Shown one piece after another: positions 17,540 through 26,335 of a stretch of DNA of 64,000 nt. The notes below the pieces were generated by a model, which saw only the letters and a program-made list of their open reading frames with translations, searched no databases and was not told the DNA's origin. Where the stretch lies: contig CAVZBR010000004.1 of the NCBI GenBank assembly GCA_963773585.1, forward strand, positions 930,001 through 994,000, in the 5' to 3' direction. Both the position numbers and the translations under genes were made by a program. This stretch comes from CAVXJN01 sp963773585. GTDB lineage: Bacteria; Pseudomonadota; Gammaproteobacteria; JASBUN01. The first letter of the stretch is position 1. Each line of letters starts with the position of its first letter.

Positions 17540-18856
17540 TCAGTCGTTCACCAGCCAGCGGTTGACTTCTTGCAGATCGTCGGTCGACAGGGTGCCGGCC
17601 GCCTGTTTGAGGCTCAACATGTTGGTGATGTAGTTGTAGCGCGCCTGGGCGTAGTCCCGTTGCGACTGGAACAGATCCCGTTGCGCCAACAACACATCGA
17701 CAATGGTGCGCGTACCGACGTCGTAACCCGCTTGGGTCGCTTCCAACGCGCTGTTGGCGGATTTGATCGACTGCCGCAACGCTTTCACCTGGCTGATGGC
17801 GGTTTCAACGCCACGGTAGGCATCGCGGGTCTGGCGCAGTGCCGAGCGACGCTGGGTATCGAGCTGCTCCTGCTGCTGATTCAACAGGTAGGCCGCTTGC
17901 TGCGTGCGCGCGTTGATGCCGCCGCCCTGGTAGATCGGCACGTTGAGTTCGAGACCGACCGAAGTATCGTACCGCTTCACACCGAAGATGCCGCCGATCT
18001 GGCTGTCGGTGTAACCGTGGCTGGCGGTGGCATCCAGGGTCGGATAATGGCCGGCGCGCTGCAGATCCACTTCCTGGCGGGCGACATCCACCGCGTACTC
18101 GGCCGCTTGCACCGCCAGGTTCTGCTGCATCGCCACTTCGGTCCAGGCCGTCATGTCCGACGGCACCGGCAGCACCAGTGGCGTTTTCGGTGATAACGAA
18201 GCCAGGTCTTCGTGGTATTCGCCGGTCAGTTCCCGCAGTGACTCGCGGGCATTGGCGAGTTGGTTCTCGGCGGAAATCTCGGCCGCCACCGCCGCGTCAT
18301 AGGCCGCCTGGGTCTGATTGACGTCGGTGATGGCGATCATGCCCACCTCGAAACGCTTGTTGGACTGTTCCAACTGCCGCGACGTAGCCGCTTTTTCCGA
18401 TTGCGCATATTCCAATTCGGCGCGGGCTGCGAGCACGTTGAAATACCCCTGCGCCGCGCGCAGGGCCAGACTCTGGCGCGCACTTTCGTATTGCGCATTG
18501 GCCTGGGCGATATTGGCGTCCGCCTGTTTCAGTGCCACCGAGCGCTCGCGGTTGTATAGCGGCTGGCGCAAGTTCAGGGAGATGGACTTGTCGTTGGCAT
18601 AGCTGACGCCGCCGGTTGCGGTTTGGCTGTCGAAGCGGTGGCGCTCGAAATCCGCGCCGAGACCGATGTTGGGCAGTAACCCCGCCTTGGCCTGGGGGCG
18701 CAGGGTTTGAGTCGCCTGGTAGGCGGCCAGCGCAGCCTTGATCTGCGGATCGCTTTGCTGGGCTTCGCGATACACGTCCATCAAGTCCGCCGACCATGCG
18801 GTCGACGTCGCCAACGCCAGAGCGGGCGCGAGAATCATCAAATACTTGAGCTTCAT
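17540..18856 (-). CDS. tolC: TolC-family outer membrane efflux channel
   Basis: 438 residues. A signal peptide (MKLKYLMILAPALALATSTAWSA, cut near residue 22) precedes DLMDVYREAQQSDPQIKAA, the usual TolC start. Two repeats of beta-strand plus long alpha-helical hairpin follow: NLRQPLYNRERSVALKQA in the first half and GLELNVPIYQGGGINARTQQA in the second. TolC trimers form the outer membrane duct for type I secretion and RND efflux. Directly upstream on the same strand are a rhodanese gene (18 bases away) and pcm, a common gammaproteobacterial arrangement, so transcription probably starts before pcm. Confidence 0.93.
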   Translation of the reverse strand: MKLKYLMILAPALALATSTAWSADLMDVYREAQQSDPQIKAALAAYQATQTLRPQAKAGLLPNIGLGADFERHRFDSQTATGGVSYANDKSISLNLRQPLYNRERSVALKQADANIAQANAQYESARQSLALRAAQGYFNVLAARAELEYAQSEKAATSRQLEQSNKRFEVGMIAITDVNQTQAAYDAAVAAEISAENQLANARESLRELTGEYHEDLASLSPKTPLVLPVPSDMTAWTEVAMQQNLAVQAAEYAVDVARQEVDLQRAGHYPTLDATASHGYTDSQIGGIFGVKRYDTSVGLELNVPIYQGGGINARTQQAAYLLNQQQEQLDTQRRSALRQTRDAYRGVETAISQVKALRQSIKSANSALEATQAGYDVGTRTIVDVLLAQRDLFQSQRDYAQARYNYITNMLSLKQAAGTLSTDDLQEVNRWLVND

Positions 18857-18874
18857 GGCGCTCCTTCGGAACGA

Positions 18875-19192
18875 TTAATAGGTCGGCATCTGCGGGTCCA
18901 CATCGCGGGCCCAGGCAGCGACGCCACCTTCGAGGTTGATCACATTGGTGAACCCAGCTTGCTCCAGGTAGAAAGCTACCTGCCGGCTGCGTACTCCGTG
19001 ATGACAGATGACCACGGTTTCCTGCTCGGGATCGAGCCCCGGGACGGCCTGGGGTATGCCGCGCATCGGCACCAACTGCGAACCGTCGATGGCGCACACC
19101 TGATATTCCCAGGGCTCACGCACATCCAGCAACAACGGGCTGGCGCCGTCGTCCAGATGCTCTTTGAGTTGTCTGGGGCTAAAGTGGCGCAT
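18875..19192 (-). CDS. Rhodanese-like domain protein
   Basis: 105 residues, a single rhodanese domain. LLLDVREPWEY is the CH2A-like motif, and CHHGVRSRQVAFYL carries the active-site cysteine (Cys63) in a 6-residue loop typical of GlpE/PspE-type sulfurtransferases. EGGVAAWARDVDP is the C-terminal signature. It would transfer sulfane sulfur to cyanide or thiol acceptors in the cytoplasm; the physiological partner is unknown. No signal peptide. It lies 18 bases after pcm and 18 bases before tolC on the same strand, consistent with one operon. Confidence 0.92.
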   Translation of the reverse strand: MRHFSPRQLKEHLDDGASPLLLDVREPWEYQVCAIDGSQLVPMRGIPQAVPGLDPEQETVVICHHGVRSRQVAFYLEQAGFTNVINLEGGVAAWARDVDPQMPTY

Positions 19193-19210
19193 GCCACATC
19201 CGTCGTCAGC

Positions 19211-19873
19211 TTAGAACACGAAGTGCTGAGGGCGCTGCACACCCTCCAACATGGGAAGCGTGGTGTCGAACAGGCTTTCGCTGCTCCATTCCTGTTCGCC
19301 CAAGCGGGTAATCAGCATGGCCTCCATGATCGGCGCCTCGCCCACCACCACGAACAACCGGCCGCCGATTTTGAGCTGATCCTTGTAGGCCTCGGGCACT
19401 TCCGGACAGGAGCCGGTGAGGGCAACGGCATCGAAGGGTGGGTCCTGATCCCAGCCCTGGGCGCACTGGCCGATGCAGAAGGTCACGTTGCGAATATCCA
19501 GCGTCTTGAGGCGGTCCTGTGCGGCGGCGCTCAGCGACTCGATGCGCTCCACCGTCACCACTTTGTCGACCAGCTTCGCCAGACAGGCGGTGAGATAGCC
19601 ACTGCCGGTGCCGATCTCCAACACCCGGTCGGTCGGCTTCAGGCCCAGGGCCTGCAGCAGCCGGCCCTCGAGCTTGGGCTCCATCATCACCTGGCCCTCG
19701 CCGATGGGAATCTGGATGTCGGCAAACGCCAGACTGCGATACTGCTCGGGCACGAACTGCTCCCGCGGCACGGCGCTCATCACATCCAGCACGCGCTGAT
19801 CCAGCACTTCCCAGGTGCGCACCTGCTGCTCGATCATGTTGAAGCGTGCCTGTTCGATGTTCAAATCGCTCAT
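19211..19873 (-). CDS. pcm: Protein-L-isoaspartate O-methyltransferase family protein
   Basis: 220 residues, the normal length. RFNMIEQQVRTWEVLD and VPREQFVPEQYRSLAFADIQIPIGEGQ are the PIMT N-terminal motifs; VLEIGTGSGYLTACLA (about 85-99) binds S-adenosylmethionine. The enzyme methylates isoaspartyl residues to allow repair. This subgroup, which neighbours tolC in many gammaproteobacteria, has EGQVMMEPKLEGRLLQ instead of the GQTISQPYIVA of E. coli Pcm, so true isoaspartate activity is likely but not certain. It is the first gene of the pcm-rhodanese-tolC group; its promoter should lie between 19874 and about 20000. Confidence 0.88.
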   Translation of the reverse strand: MSDLNIEQARFNMIEQQVRTWEVLDQRVLDVMSAVPREQFVPEQYRSLAFADIQIPIGEGQVMMEPKLEGRLLQALGLKPTDRVLEIGTGSGYLTACLAKLVDKVVTVERIESLSAAAQDRLKTLDIRNVTFCIGQCAQGWDQDPPFDAVALTGSCPEVPEAYKDQLKIGGRLFVVVGEAPIMEAMLITRLGEQEWSSESLFDTTLPMLEGVQRPQHFVF

Positions 19874-20115
19874 GCCGGTACCTTTCGCCTGGGGCCGAAG
19901 ATCGTCGGCCTATATAAGGAACGCGCGCGCTTGCTAGGGTAAGGGGTTTGCCCAATGCGGGCAAGTTGGCAGCAACCCCCGGCGCACACTTCGCGGGTAA
20001 AATCTCGTAAAGGAAAAAACCGCCCGCCAAATCGCACACGCCACATCACGCCGATCGCCCCCGTCCCGGCGCAAAACGAACGCCCAGCACGCCCCTCCGA
20101 ACCCCACCGTTACCC

Positions 20116-20490
20116 CCGTAGGTCGGGTAGGCCAAAGGCCGGACCCAACATCAAACCGACACGCTCCCGCCCGCCCCAATCATCCCCCGTAGGTTGGGTC
20201 AAGGCCGAAGGCCGGACCCAACATCAAACCGACACGCTCCCGCCCGCCCCAATCATCCCCCGTAGGTTGGGTCAAGGCCGCAGGCCGGACCCAACATCAA
20301 ACCGACACGCTCCCGCCCGCCCCAATCATCCCCCGTAGGTTGGGTCAAGGCCGCAGGCCGGACCCAACATCAAACCGACACGCTCCCGCCCGCCCCAATC
20401 ATCCCCCGTAGGTTGGGTCAAGGCCGAGGCCGGACCCAACATCAAACCGACACGCTCCCCCCGTAGGTCGGGTAGGCCAAAGGCCGAACC
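20116..20490. repeat. Palindromic repeat array, GGCC-head type
   Basis: About six tandem units of roughly 70 bases: CCGTAGGTTGGGTCAAGGCC, a GGCC inner stem with GAA or GCA loop, then GGACCCAACATCAAACCGAC and a C-rich linker (CTCCCGCCCGCCCC). The first and last units are decayed (GTCGGGTAGGCCAAAGGCCGG). The tandem order and near identity of the linkers suggest recent unit duplication. The stretch 19874-20115 holds the pcm upstream region and shows nothing else recognisable. Confidence 0.9.
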
Positions 20491-20618
20491 CGACACCCCC
20501 ACCGACCCCGAACATCACCCACCCCGCGCCACACAACCCTAACCCCGCGAAAATCCCGCCCTTTCCGCCGCCAACCTTGCAAACCCGCCGTCGTTCATAT
20601 AGCTTTTCGAACACGCAA

Positions 20619-20729
20619 CAGCTGGGGGTGCCCACCCACCGCAAGAGCCGGTGAAGGCGGGCTGAGAGCACACCCTTGGAACCTGATCCGGCGGAGCAAC
20701 TCGGCTCCCCACCGGCGTAGGGAAAGCTG
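20619..20729 (+). promoter_or_regulatory. TPP riboswitch (THI box) upstream of thiC
   Basis: The thiamine pyrophosphate aptamer is recognisable: P1 CAGCT (20619) pairs with AGCTG (20725-20729). GGGGTGCC is followed by CTGAGA (20662-20667), ACCCTTGGAACCTGATC and GCGTAGGGA. It lies about 100 bases before the thiC ATG on the same strand, so TPP should repress thiC at translation or transcription. The P3 region holds an extra GC-rich stem. Confidence 0.95.
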
Positions 20730-20826
20730 GGTTACTCCGAACTTCGAAGTGCATCCGCCCAGGGTTCCGAGGTCCCCACTGTTCCCGAATTCACGCATCC
20801 GCCAGGAACGGCGGGAGGACCCGACC

Positions 20827-22719
20827 ATGAGCGCCATCCCCGAGGATTTCGTCCGCAAAACGGCCCAGCTGTCCGAGGAAGTCACCCGGCCGTTTCCGCA
20901 ATCGAAAAAGATCTTTATCGAAGGCAGCCGCCCCGACCTGCGCGTGCCCATGCGCGAGATCGAGCAGTCGCCCACGCCCGCGGAAATGGGTGAAGAGTTC
21001 AATCCGCCGATCACCGTCTACGACACCTCCGGTCCCTACACCGATCCCAGCGTCAAGATCGACCTGCTCGCGGGGCTTGCGCCGTTGCGCGAAGCAATGG
21101 ATTGCCGAGCGCAACGACACCGAACAACTGGACGGCCCCACCTCCGACTACGGCCGTCAGCGCCAGGACGACCCCAAGCTCGCCCATCTGCGTTTCGAGC
21201 ACATCCGCAAGCCGCGCCGAGCGAAAGCCGGCGCCAACGTCACCCAGATGCACTACGCCAAGCAGGGCATCATCACGCCGGAGATGGAGTTCATCGCCAT
21301 CCGCGAGAACCTGCGTCTGCAGGAACTGCGCAACGATCCGCGTTACGCCAAACTGCTGCGCCAGCACAAGGCGAGTCCTTCGGCGCCAGCATCCCGAACG
21401 AAATCACGCCCGAGTTCGTGCGCGACGAAGTCGCCCGCGGCCGCGCCATCATCCCCGCCAACATCAATCACCCGGAACTGGAGCCGATGATCATCGGCCG
21501 CAACTTCCTGGTGAAGATCAACACCAACATCGGCAACTCGGCGGTGACCTCTTCCATCGAAGAGGAAGTGGAGAAAATGGTGTGGTCGGCGCGCTGGGGC
21601 GGCGACACCCTGATGGATCTGTCCACCGGCAAGAACATCCACGAAACCCGCGAATGGATTCTGCGCAACGCGCCCATGCCCATCGGCACCGTGCCCATCT
21701 ACCAGGCGCTGGAAAAAGTCGACGGCAAAGCCGAAGACCTCACCTGGGAGATCTTCCGCGACACCCTGATCGAACAGGCCGAGCAGGGCGTGGACTACTT
21801 CACCATCCACGCCGGCGTGCGCCTGGCCTACGTGCCCATGACCGCCGACCGGGTCACCGGCATCGTCTCCCGCGGCGGCTCCATCATGGCCAAGTGGTGC
21901 CTGGCCCATCATGAGGAAAGCTTCCTCTACACCCACTTCGAAGACATCTGCGAAATCATGAAGGCCTACGATGTCTCCTTCAGCCTCGGCGACGGCCTGC
22001 GCCCCGGCTCGCTGGCCGATGCCAACGACCGCGCCCAGTTCGCCGAGCTGGAAACGCTTAGGGGAACTCACCAAGATCGCCTGGGAACACGACTGCCAGG
22101 TCATGATCGAAGGCCCCGGCCACGTGCCGATGCACATGGTCAAGGAGAACGTCGAGAAGGAACTGGAAGACTGCTACGAAGCGCCGTTCTACACCTTAGG
22201 CCCGCTGGTCACCGACATCGCGCCCGGCTACGACCACATCACCTCCGGCATCGGCGCCGCCAACATCGGCTGGTACGGCACCGCCATGCTCTGCTACGTC
22301 ACGCCCAAGGAACATCTGGGCCTGCCCAACAAGCAGGACGTACGCGACGGCATCATCACCTACAAAATCGCCGCCCACGCCGCCGATCTCGCCAAAGGCC
22401 ACCCCGGCGCCCAACTGCGCGACAACGCGCTATCCAAGGCGCGGTTCGAATTCCGCTGGGCGGACCAGTTCAACCTGGGGCTGGATCCGGAAAAGGCCAA
22501 GGAATTCCACGACGAGACGCTGCCGAAGGAGGCGCATAAGGTGGCGCATTTTTGTTCGCATGTGTGGGCCGAATTTTTGTTCGATGAAGATTACGCAGGA
22601 CGTGCGGGAGTATGCGGCGAAGCAGGGGCGTTTCACAGGATGTTGCGTTAGAGGAAGGCCTGAAAGCCAAAGCCAAAGAGTTCAGAGAACAAGGCGGCGA
22701 AATCTATAAAAAGGCGTAG
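20827..22719 (+). pseudogene. thiC: Phosphomethylpyrimidine synthase ThiC, five frameshifts
   Basis: Begins MSAIPEDFVRKTAQLSEEV and reads as a full-length ThiC (about 630 residues) only if the frame changes five times: an extra A near 21096, a missing G near 21370, an extra A near 22060, an extra C near 22559 and an extra G near 22627. Between shifts the protein is highly conserved (NANINHPELEPM, FTIHAGVRL, IEGPGHVPMH). The radical-SAM iron-sulfur motif CSMCGPNFC (C-x2-C-x4-C, 22553-22580) and the tail EEGLKAKAKEFREQGGEIY, ending at 22719, lie beyond the fourth and fifth shifts. ThiC makes the thiamine pyrimidine from AIR. As written the enzyme is dead; sequencing error is possible since some shifts are in runs. 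Confidence 0.9.
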
Positions 22720-22773
22720 CAGGACGACGCCCGCGCAAGCGGGCTAGTGTCGCGGTAGCCGTTAGGCGCACGC

Positions 22774-22893
22774 GACGGTGCGGGAGTATGCGGCGAAGCA
22801 GGGTATGGAGGTGGAAGTGGCGCTGGAAAAGGCATGAAGGAGAAGGCGGAGGAGTTTCGCAAGGGTGGGGTGGAGATTTATAAGAAGGCGTGA
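22774..22893 (+). pseudogene. Second thiC 3'-end fragment
   Basis: After 54 bases containing a GCCCGC-GCAA-GCGGGC hairpin, the sequence GTGCGGGAGTATGCGGCGAA recurs, matching 22602-22621 of thiC. It is followed by a different but clearly ThiC-like tail: QGMEVEVALEK, then after one missing base MKEKAEEFRKGGVEIYKKA and a stop. It is a diverged duplicate of only the last 38 or so codons. It could be left from recombination between two thiC alleles, or be an assembly join of strain variants. Confidence 0.8.
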
Positions 22894-22974
22894 TGGGCTA
22901 TTGGGCGCCGACGCGGCTGAAAGTATGTAGGGCTAATCACGTATTGCGCAGCGTTCAGCGCGCGAGGGACGCAA

Positions 22975-23877
22975 GTGTACTCCGTAGTAGTCGTACCCGA
23001 TGATGCGTCAGATATTCCGGAACAACTTGGCACCAAGCCCAAGTTTTGGTTTTCTGATGATCGTGGGGTACTGACCTGATTCAAGGAAGGTCGTCCCGGT
23101 ACGGGAGAGAATTGGGCGGAGAAGGCTTGCTGCGAAATTTCCTCGCTTCTCGGCATTCCTCATGCCGAGTATGACCTAGCTCAGTGGCGTGGAAAGCTGG
23201 GCGTCGTAACTGAGACGTTCGTTCCGGAAAACGCACGCCTTGTACTGGGAAACGAGCTGCTGGCACACATTATGTCGGATTATCCCCACATGCAGCGGTT
23301 CAGAACGCGTCAGTACACAGTTCGTGTTGTGATGGCCGTCATGCGGTCGGTGGCTCCACCGTTGGGATTTGAGCGCGGAACCCTTTTCCAGACGGGTGCT
23401 GGGTTGTTCGCCGGTTATCTTCTTTTGGACGCGTTGGTGGGGAATCAGGACCGACATCATGAGAACTGGGGCCTTCTCATTTCTCCGGGCCAATCGGTCA
23501 CAGTTGCGCCAACATTCGATCACGCCTCCAGCTTGGGCCGGAATGAGTCTGATGAGCGACGGGAAGCTCGTTTAAACACGATGGACAAAGGCTATTCCGT
23601 AGAAGCCTATGCCGCGCGGGCGAAATCTGCATTCTACGCCACAAGGTCGGCCGAACGGCCGTTGTCCACGATCGAGGCGTATGTCGAAGGTGCTAAGTCC
23701 GCTCCCAAGGCAGCAATGTACTGGTTGGAAAGACTTGCGGATATCTCCGACGGAGCGTACTGGTCTATACTCGAAAACATCCCAGATCAGTTCATTAGCA
23801 ATCCAGCGCGCGAGTTCGCGCTTCGAATGCTACAGCACAACGCGAGACGTCTTCTAGAGAGCGAGGCAGCACCATGA
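22975..23877 (+). pseudogene. HipA-like Ser/Thr kinase with in-frame stop
   Basis: A 300-codon frame from GTG 22975 to TGA 23877, interrupted by TGA at 23077 where a Trp is expected (VLT-stop-FKEGRPGTGENWAEKA). The N-terminal piece VYSVVVVPDD and KPKFWFSDD plus the downstream GTGENWAEKACCEISSLLGIPHAEYDLA form the kinase N-lobe. NQDRHHENWGL (about residues 155-167) is the HipA-type catalytic loop and APTFDHASSLG the metal-binding DFG equivalent. HipA-like kinases phosphorylate targets such as tRNA synthetases; short forms lack the full HipA N-terminal part. The gene overlaps the HIRAN gene by 4 bases. Reinitiation at ATG 23272 would lack the N-lobe. Confidence 0.82.
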
Positions 23878-24686
23878 AAGCATTGTTCGTTGCCTGGCAA
23901 GACCCGGAAAGTCGCCGGTGGCTACCAGTCGGGCGATTGCGGTTCCTGAGCGGCCACTACGAGTTTCGGTATACGCATGGTGCCGTCAATGCGCAGTCCA
24001 CAGGGAATTTTCGGCCGTTTGGCCGAATGACGGATCTTAGCGGAGTGTACACCTCCGACAAATTGTTTCCGCTTTTCAGCAATCGGGTACTTCCGAAGTC
24101 AAGACCCGAATACCGCAAGTATCTCGGTTGGCTGGGGCTCACCGAGTCTGACCACATGGACTTGGAAGTCTTAGCGCGTAGTGGCGGACAACGTGCAACC
24201 GACTCGCTTGAGCTCTTTCCTATGCCTGAGCCAGACGAGGTAGGGAACTTCTCAACATACTTCTTTAGTCGTGGCATTCGGCACCTCTCACAGGAGAGCG
24301 TGGGACGTGTAAGCGAGTTGAAGCCTGGGGATAGGCTTTTTCTTATGCGCGATATCCAAAATACGCATGATGAGAAGGCGCTGTTAATGCGAACCGACGA
24401 CCCGGTGTCGCTCGTCGGTTACTGTCCAAGGTACTTCGCCGGGGAGTTTTGCCGACTGATTGATGAGTTCGGAGCGGCACGAGTTCGTCTCACGGTCGAT
24501 CAAGTCAATGCCGATGCACCAAGCCAACTGCGGCTCCTTTGTAGGCTGCAGGCGCCGTGGCCAAGCGAATTTGATCCATTTGCGGGAGGGCGATTTCGAA
24601 CCGATTCGAGCAGAACACGCGCGATCAAGATCGTGATGCCGCTTCGCTCGGTTAACAATCAAAAAACCGGGGTCGGAACACAATAA
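23874..24686 (+). CDS. HIRAN-domain protein
   Basis: 270 residues, its ATG overlapping the HipA-like stop (ATGA), so an obligate pair in one operon. The first about 115 residues (MKALFVAWQDPESRRWLPVGRL, then FSNRVLPKSRPEY) are a conserved region found in proteins paired with HipA-like kinases. The part around residues 128-200 (ELKPGDRLFLMRDIQNTHDEKALLM) is a HIRAN domain, known from HLTF/Rad5 as a DNA 3'-end binding module. The last residues KTGVGTQ are encoded by a REP (GGGGTCGGAACACAA), so the native 3' end may have been replaced. Function of the pair is unknown; a toxin or defence role is inference. Confidence 0.82.
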   Translation: MKALFVAWQDPESRRWLPVGRLRFLSGHYEFRYTHGAVNAQSTGNFRPFGRMTDLSGVYTSDKLFPLFSNRVLPKSRPEYRKYLGWLGLTESDHMDLEVLARSGGQRATDSLELFPMPEPDEVGNFSTYFFSRGIRHLSQESVGRVSELKPGDRLFLMRDIQNTHDEKALLMRTDDPVSLVGYCPRYFAGEFCRLIDEFGAARVRLTVDQVNADAPSQLRLLCRLQAPWPSEFDPFAGGRFRTDSSRTRAIKIVMPLRSVNNQKTGVGTQ

Positions 24687-24782
24687 AAGCTAATATACGA
24701 GACTAAAGCTTCGTTTGTATTTGAAAGCGCACATGATTGATCTCACGCCTACCTGTATTAGCAAAAACTGTGTTCCGACCCC
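24669..24782. repeat. REPIN, family A (GGGGTCGGAACACA)
   Basis: A 114-base element with perfect 14-base inverted ends, GGGGTCGGAACACA and TGTGTTCCGACCCC. Its left end supplies the stop region of the HIRAN gene. Related copies: 26999-27111, 28291-28395 and partial ones at 28543, 29463 and 30098. Confidence 0.9.
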
Positions 24783-25230
24783 AATTTTGAATTGTTGCGA
24801 CCCCAATTGTTGATCAGCCGAAGCAGCTATACGTGAACAAAAAGGTGACGGATTTATTTTAGCGCCGGAGAAAAGCGGGACGGAGGGATTAAAGTTTGTG
24901 GAGCTCACGTGTGCTTCGTGAAACGCGGGGCAGCTCATTCCCGTTCCCTTCTAGTCAGACCGTGATGTTTTAATAAATGAATATAGCGTGAAGAAAAGGT
25001 GACCGTGAAGAAAAGGTGACAGATTTATTTTTATCCGCGCGTCTCGTACGGATCGGCTTCCGAAAATAAATCCGTCCCGTTTTTCCCTGAAATTGTATTT
25101 GGGACTTTGTTGATCGCTGCCATGCGGAAAAAGAAAAAGTGACGGATTTATTTTTGCTTAGTGATTGCCAGATAACTGCTATGTCCGAAAGTAAATCCGT
25201 CCCGTCTTTTGGCGCATTTTGCTAAAACAC
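24783..25230. repeat. Gene-free stretch with REP families C, D and E
   Basis: Holds CGACCCCAATT pieces (24777-24815), a family C half (AAAGGTGACGGATTTATTTT) at 24839, a family D half (GGGACGGAGGGATTAAA) at 24879, and two complete family C REPINs at 25010-25082 and 25133-25207. These read GGTGACAGATTTATTTTTA or GGTGACGGATTTATTTTTG outward to AATAAATCCGTCCCG or GTAAATCCGTCCCG. No gene was recognised between the elements. Confidence 0.85.
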
Positions 25231-25985
25231 ATGTCTTCTTTTATTTATCGATACGAAAAGTTTTCACACTTTCAACACAGTGGTAACGAATCAGTCGCTG
25301 CGGTTTGTACAGCCATTTGTCCATCCGTTACCGTGGGATGATAGCAGAGAAGGCCCACTTTATTGTATGGCGTGTGTTGAAAACGGTGCACGTGCAATCG
25401 AAGCAGCGATCGACTGTCATCTACCATTTGCGCGTGGCATGGAAAGTCTTTTGATCATATCTATCCGGGAGTTTTCAACAATGTGGTATGCGCAATGTTG
25501 GACTCGCGACGGTGCGAATCAAAAGGTTGTGGGCTGATAAAGACGTGAGATTGGCAGTGAAGCGAGAATATGTGGAATTGCTTTCCAAGGTGCAAGCACA
25601 CGATGTTGTATACGTAAAAGATTTGGATCTTAAGCGCGAACTTGAAAGGACTTTTTACGAAACGGTTAACGGAACAGTTGGGTGTCGATATGAGGCACTG
25701 TTACTTATAAAGCACGAGCAATATGCGTATGAGGAAGAAGTGCGGCTGCTAACATTTTTGCCGGATAACAAGGGATCTTCTACAGATGACGGATTAAGAA
25801 AATTTGGAGTGCACGCGCTGCGTAGAGCTCTTATTCCGAGGGCTGCAGATGTATCCTTTGCAGGAATCGGTGGCTTCATTGATTCGGTGTCTCTAAATCC
25901 AAACGCAAGCGCTGAGCTGGAAGCAAGTTTGATTAAGTTTTGCGAAGAACATCAACTTAAGTATTCGGGGCGAGCAATGTGCTGA
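25231..25985 (+). pseudogene. DUF2971-family protein, two frameshifts
   Basis: ATG 25231 reads MSSFIYRYEKFSHF. Removing one T near 25263 continues NTVVTNQSLRFVQPF and CMACVENGARAIE up to QCWTRDGAN. Removing one A near 25522 continues QRLWADKDVRLAVKREY to the stop at 25985. The restored protein is about 250 residues with the DUF2971 pattern (YRYEKF start, QCWT...W, YAYEEEVRLLTF, then SVSLNPNAS). DUF2971 proteins occur in phage-defence and mobile contexts, function unknown. Both shifts are extra bases in homopolymers (TTT, AAAA), so they may be sequence errors. It lies directly after a family C REPIN and two genes after the HipA-HIRAN pair. Confidence 0.7.
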
Positions 25986-26048
25986 AAGTCGGCGAATGAA
26001 AGCGTAAAAGGGGACGCGTAAATAATCGGTAAATAATCGGGGACAGAC

Positions 26049-26335
26049 TGAGGCGCCCCTGATTTCACGGACACCCAGATAAGGGGATAATGCCCCTAGG
26101 AGGTGTCCGATGCAAAAGCGGCAGACATTCACCAGGGAGTTCAAGCTCGAAGCGGTGCGCCTGCTGGAGCGAGGCGACCGACCCGCAGCAGAGCTTGCGC
26201 GCGAGCTGGGGATCAAGCGCAACCAGCTGTACAAATGGCAGGAACAGCTGTCAGCGAAAGGCGAGGGGCATTCCGGGTCAAGGTCGTCGGGTTCAGGATC
26301 AGGACGCAGAGATTGCCCGCCTGAAGCGCGCGAAC
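26049..26335 (+). mobile_element. IS3-family remnant: left end and broken orfA
   Basis: TGAGGCGCCCCTGATTTCAC at 26049 is an IS3-type terminal repeat, directly abutting a REP-like GGGGACAGAC. The ATG at 26110 (after AGGAGGTGTCCG) begins orfA: MQKRQTFTREFKLEAVRLLE and AAELARELGIKRNQLYKWQE, the helix-turn-helix of IS3/IS911 transposases. One base is missing near 26266, after which FPGQGRRVQDQDAEIARLKR continues in the next frame. It stops at a family B REP at 26336. orfB is absent, so this is a dead fragment. Confidence 0.85.

Noticed and set aside
23077..23079. TGA as selenocysteine or as Trp in the HipA-like gene
   Set aside because: Other family members have Trp here, no SECIS-like hairpin follows, and TGA is a normal stop for many genes in the window.
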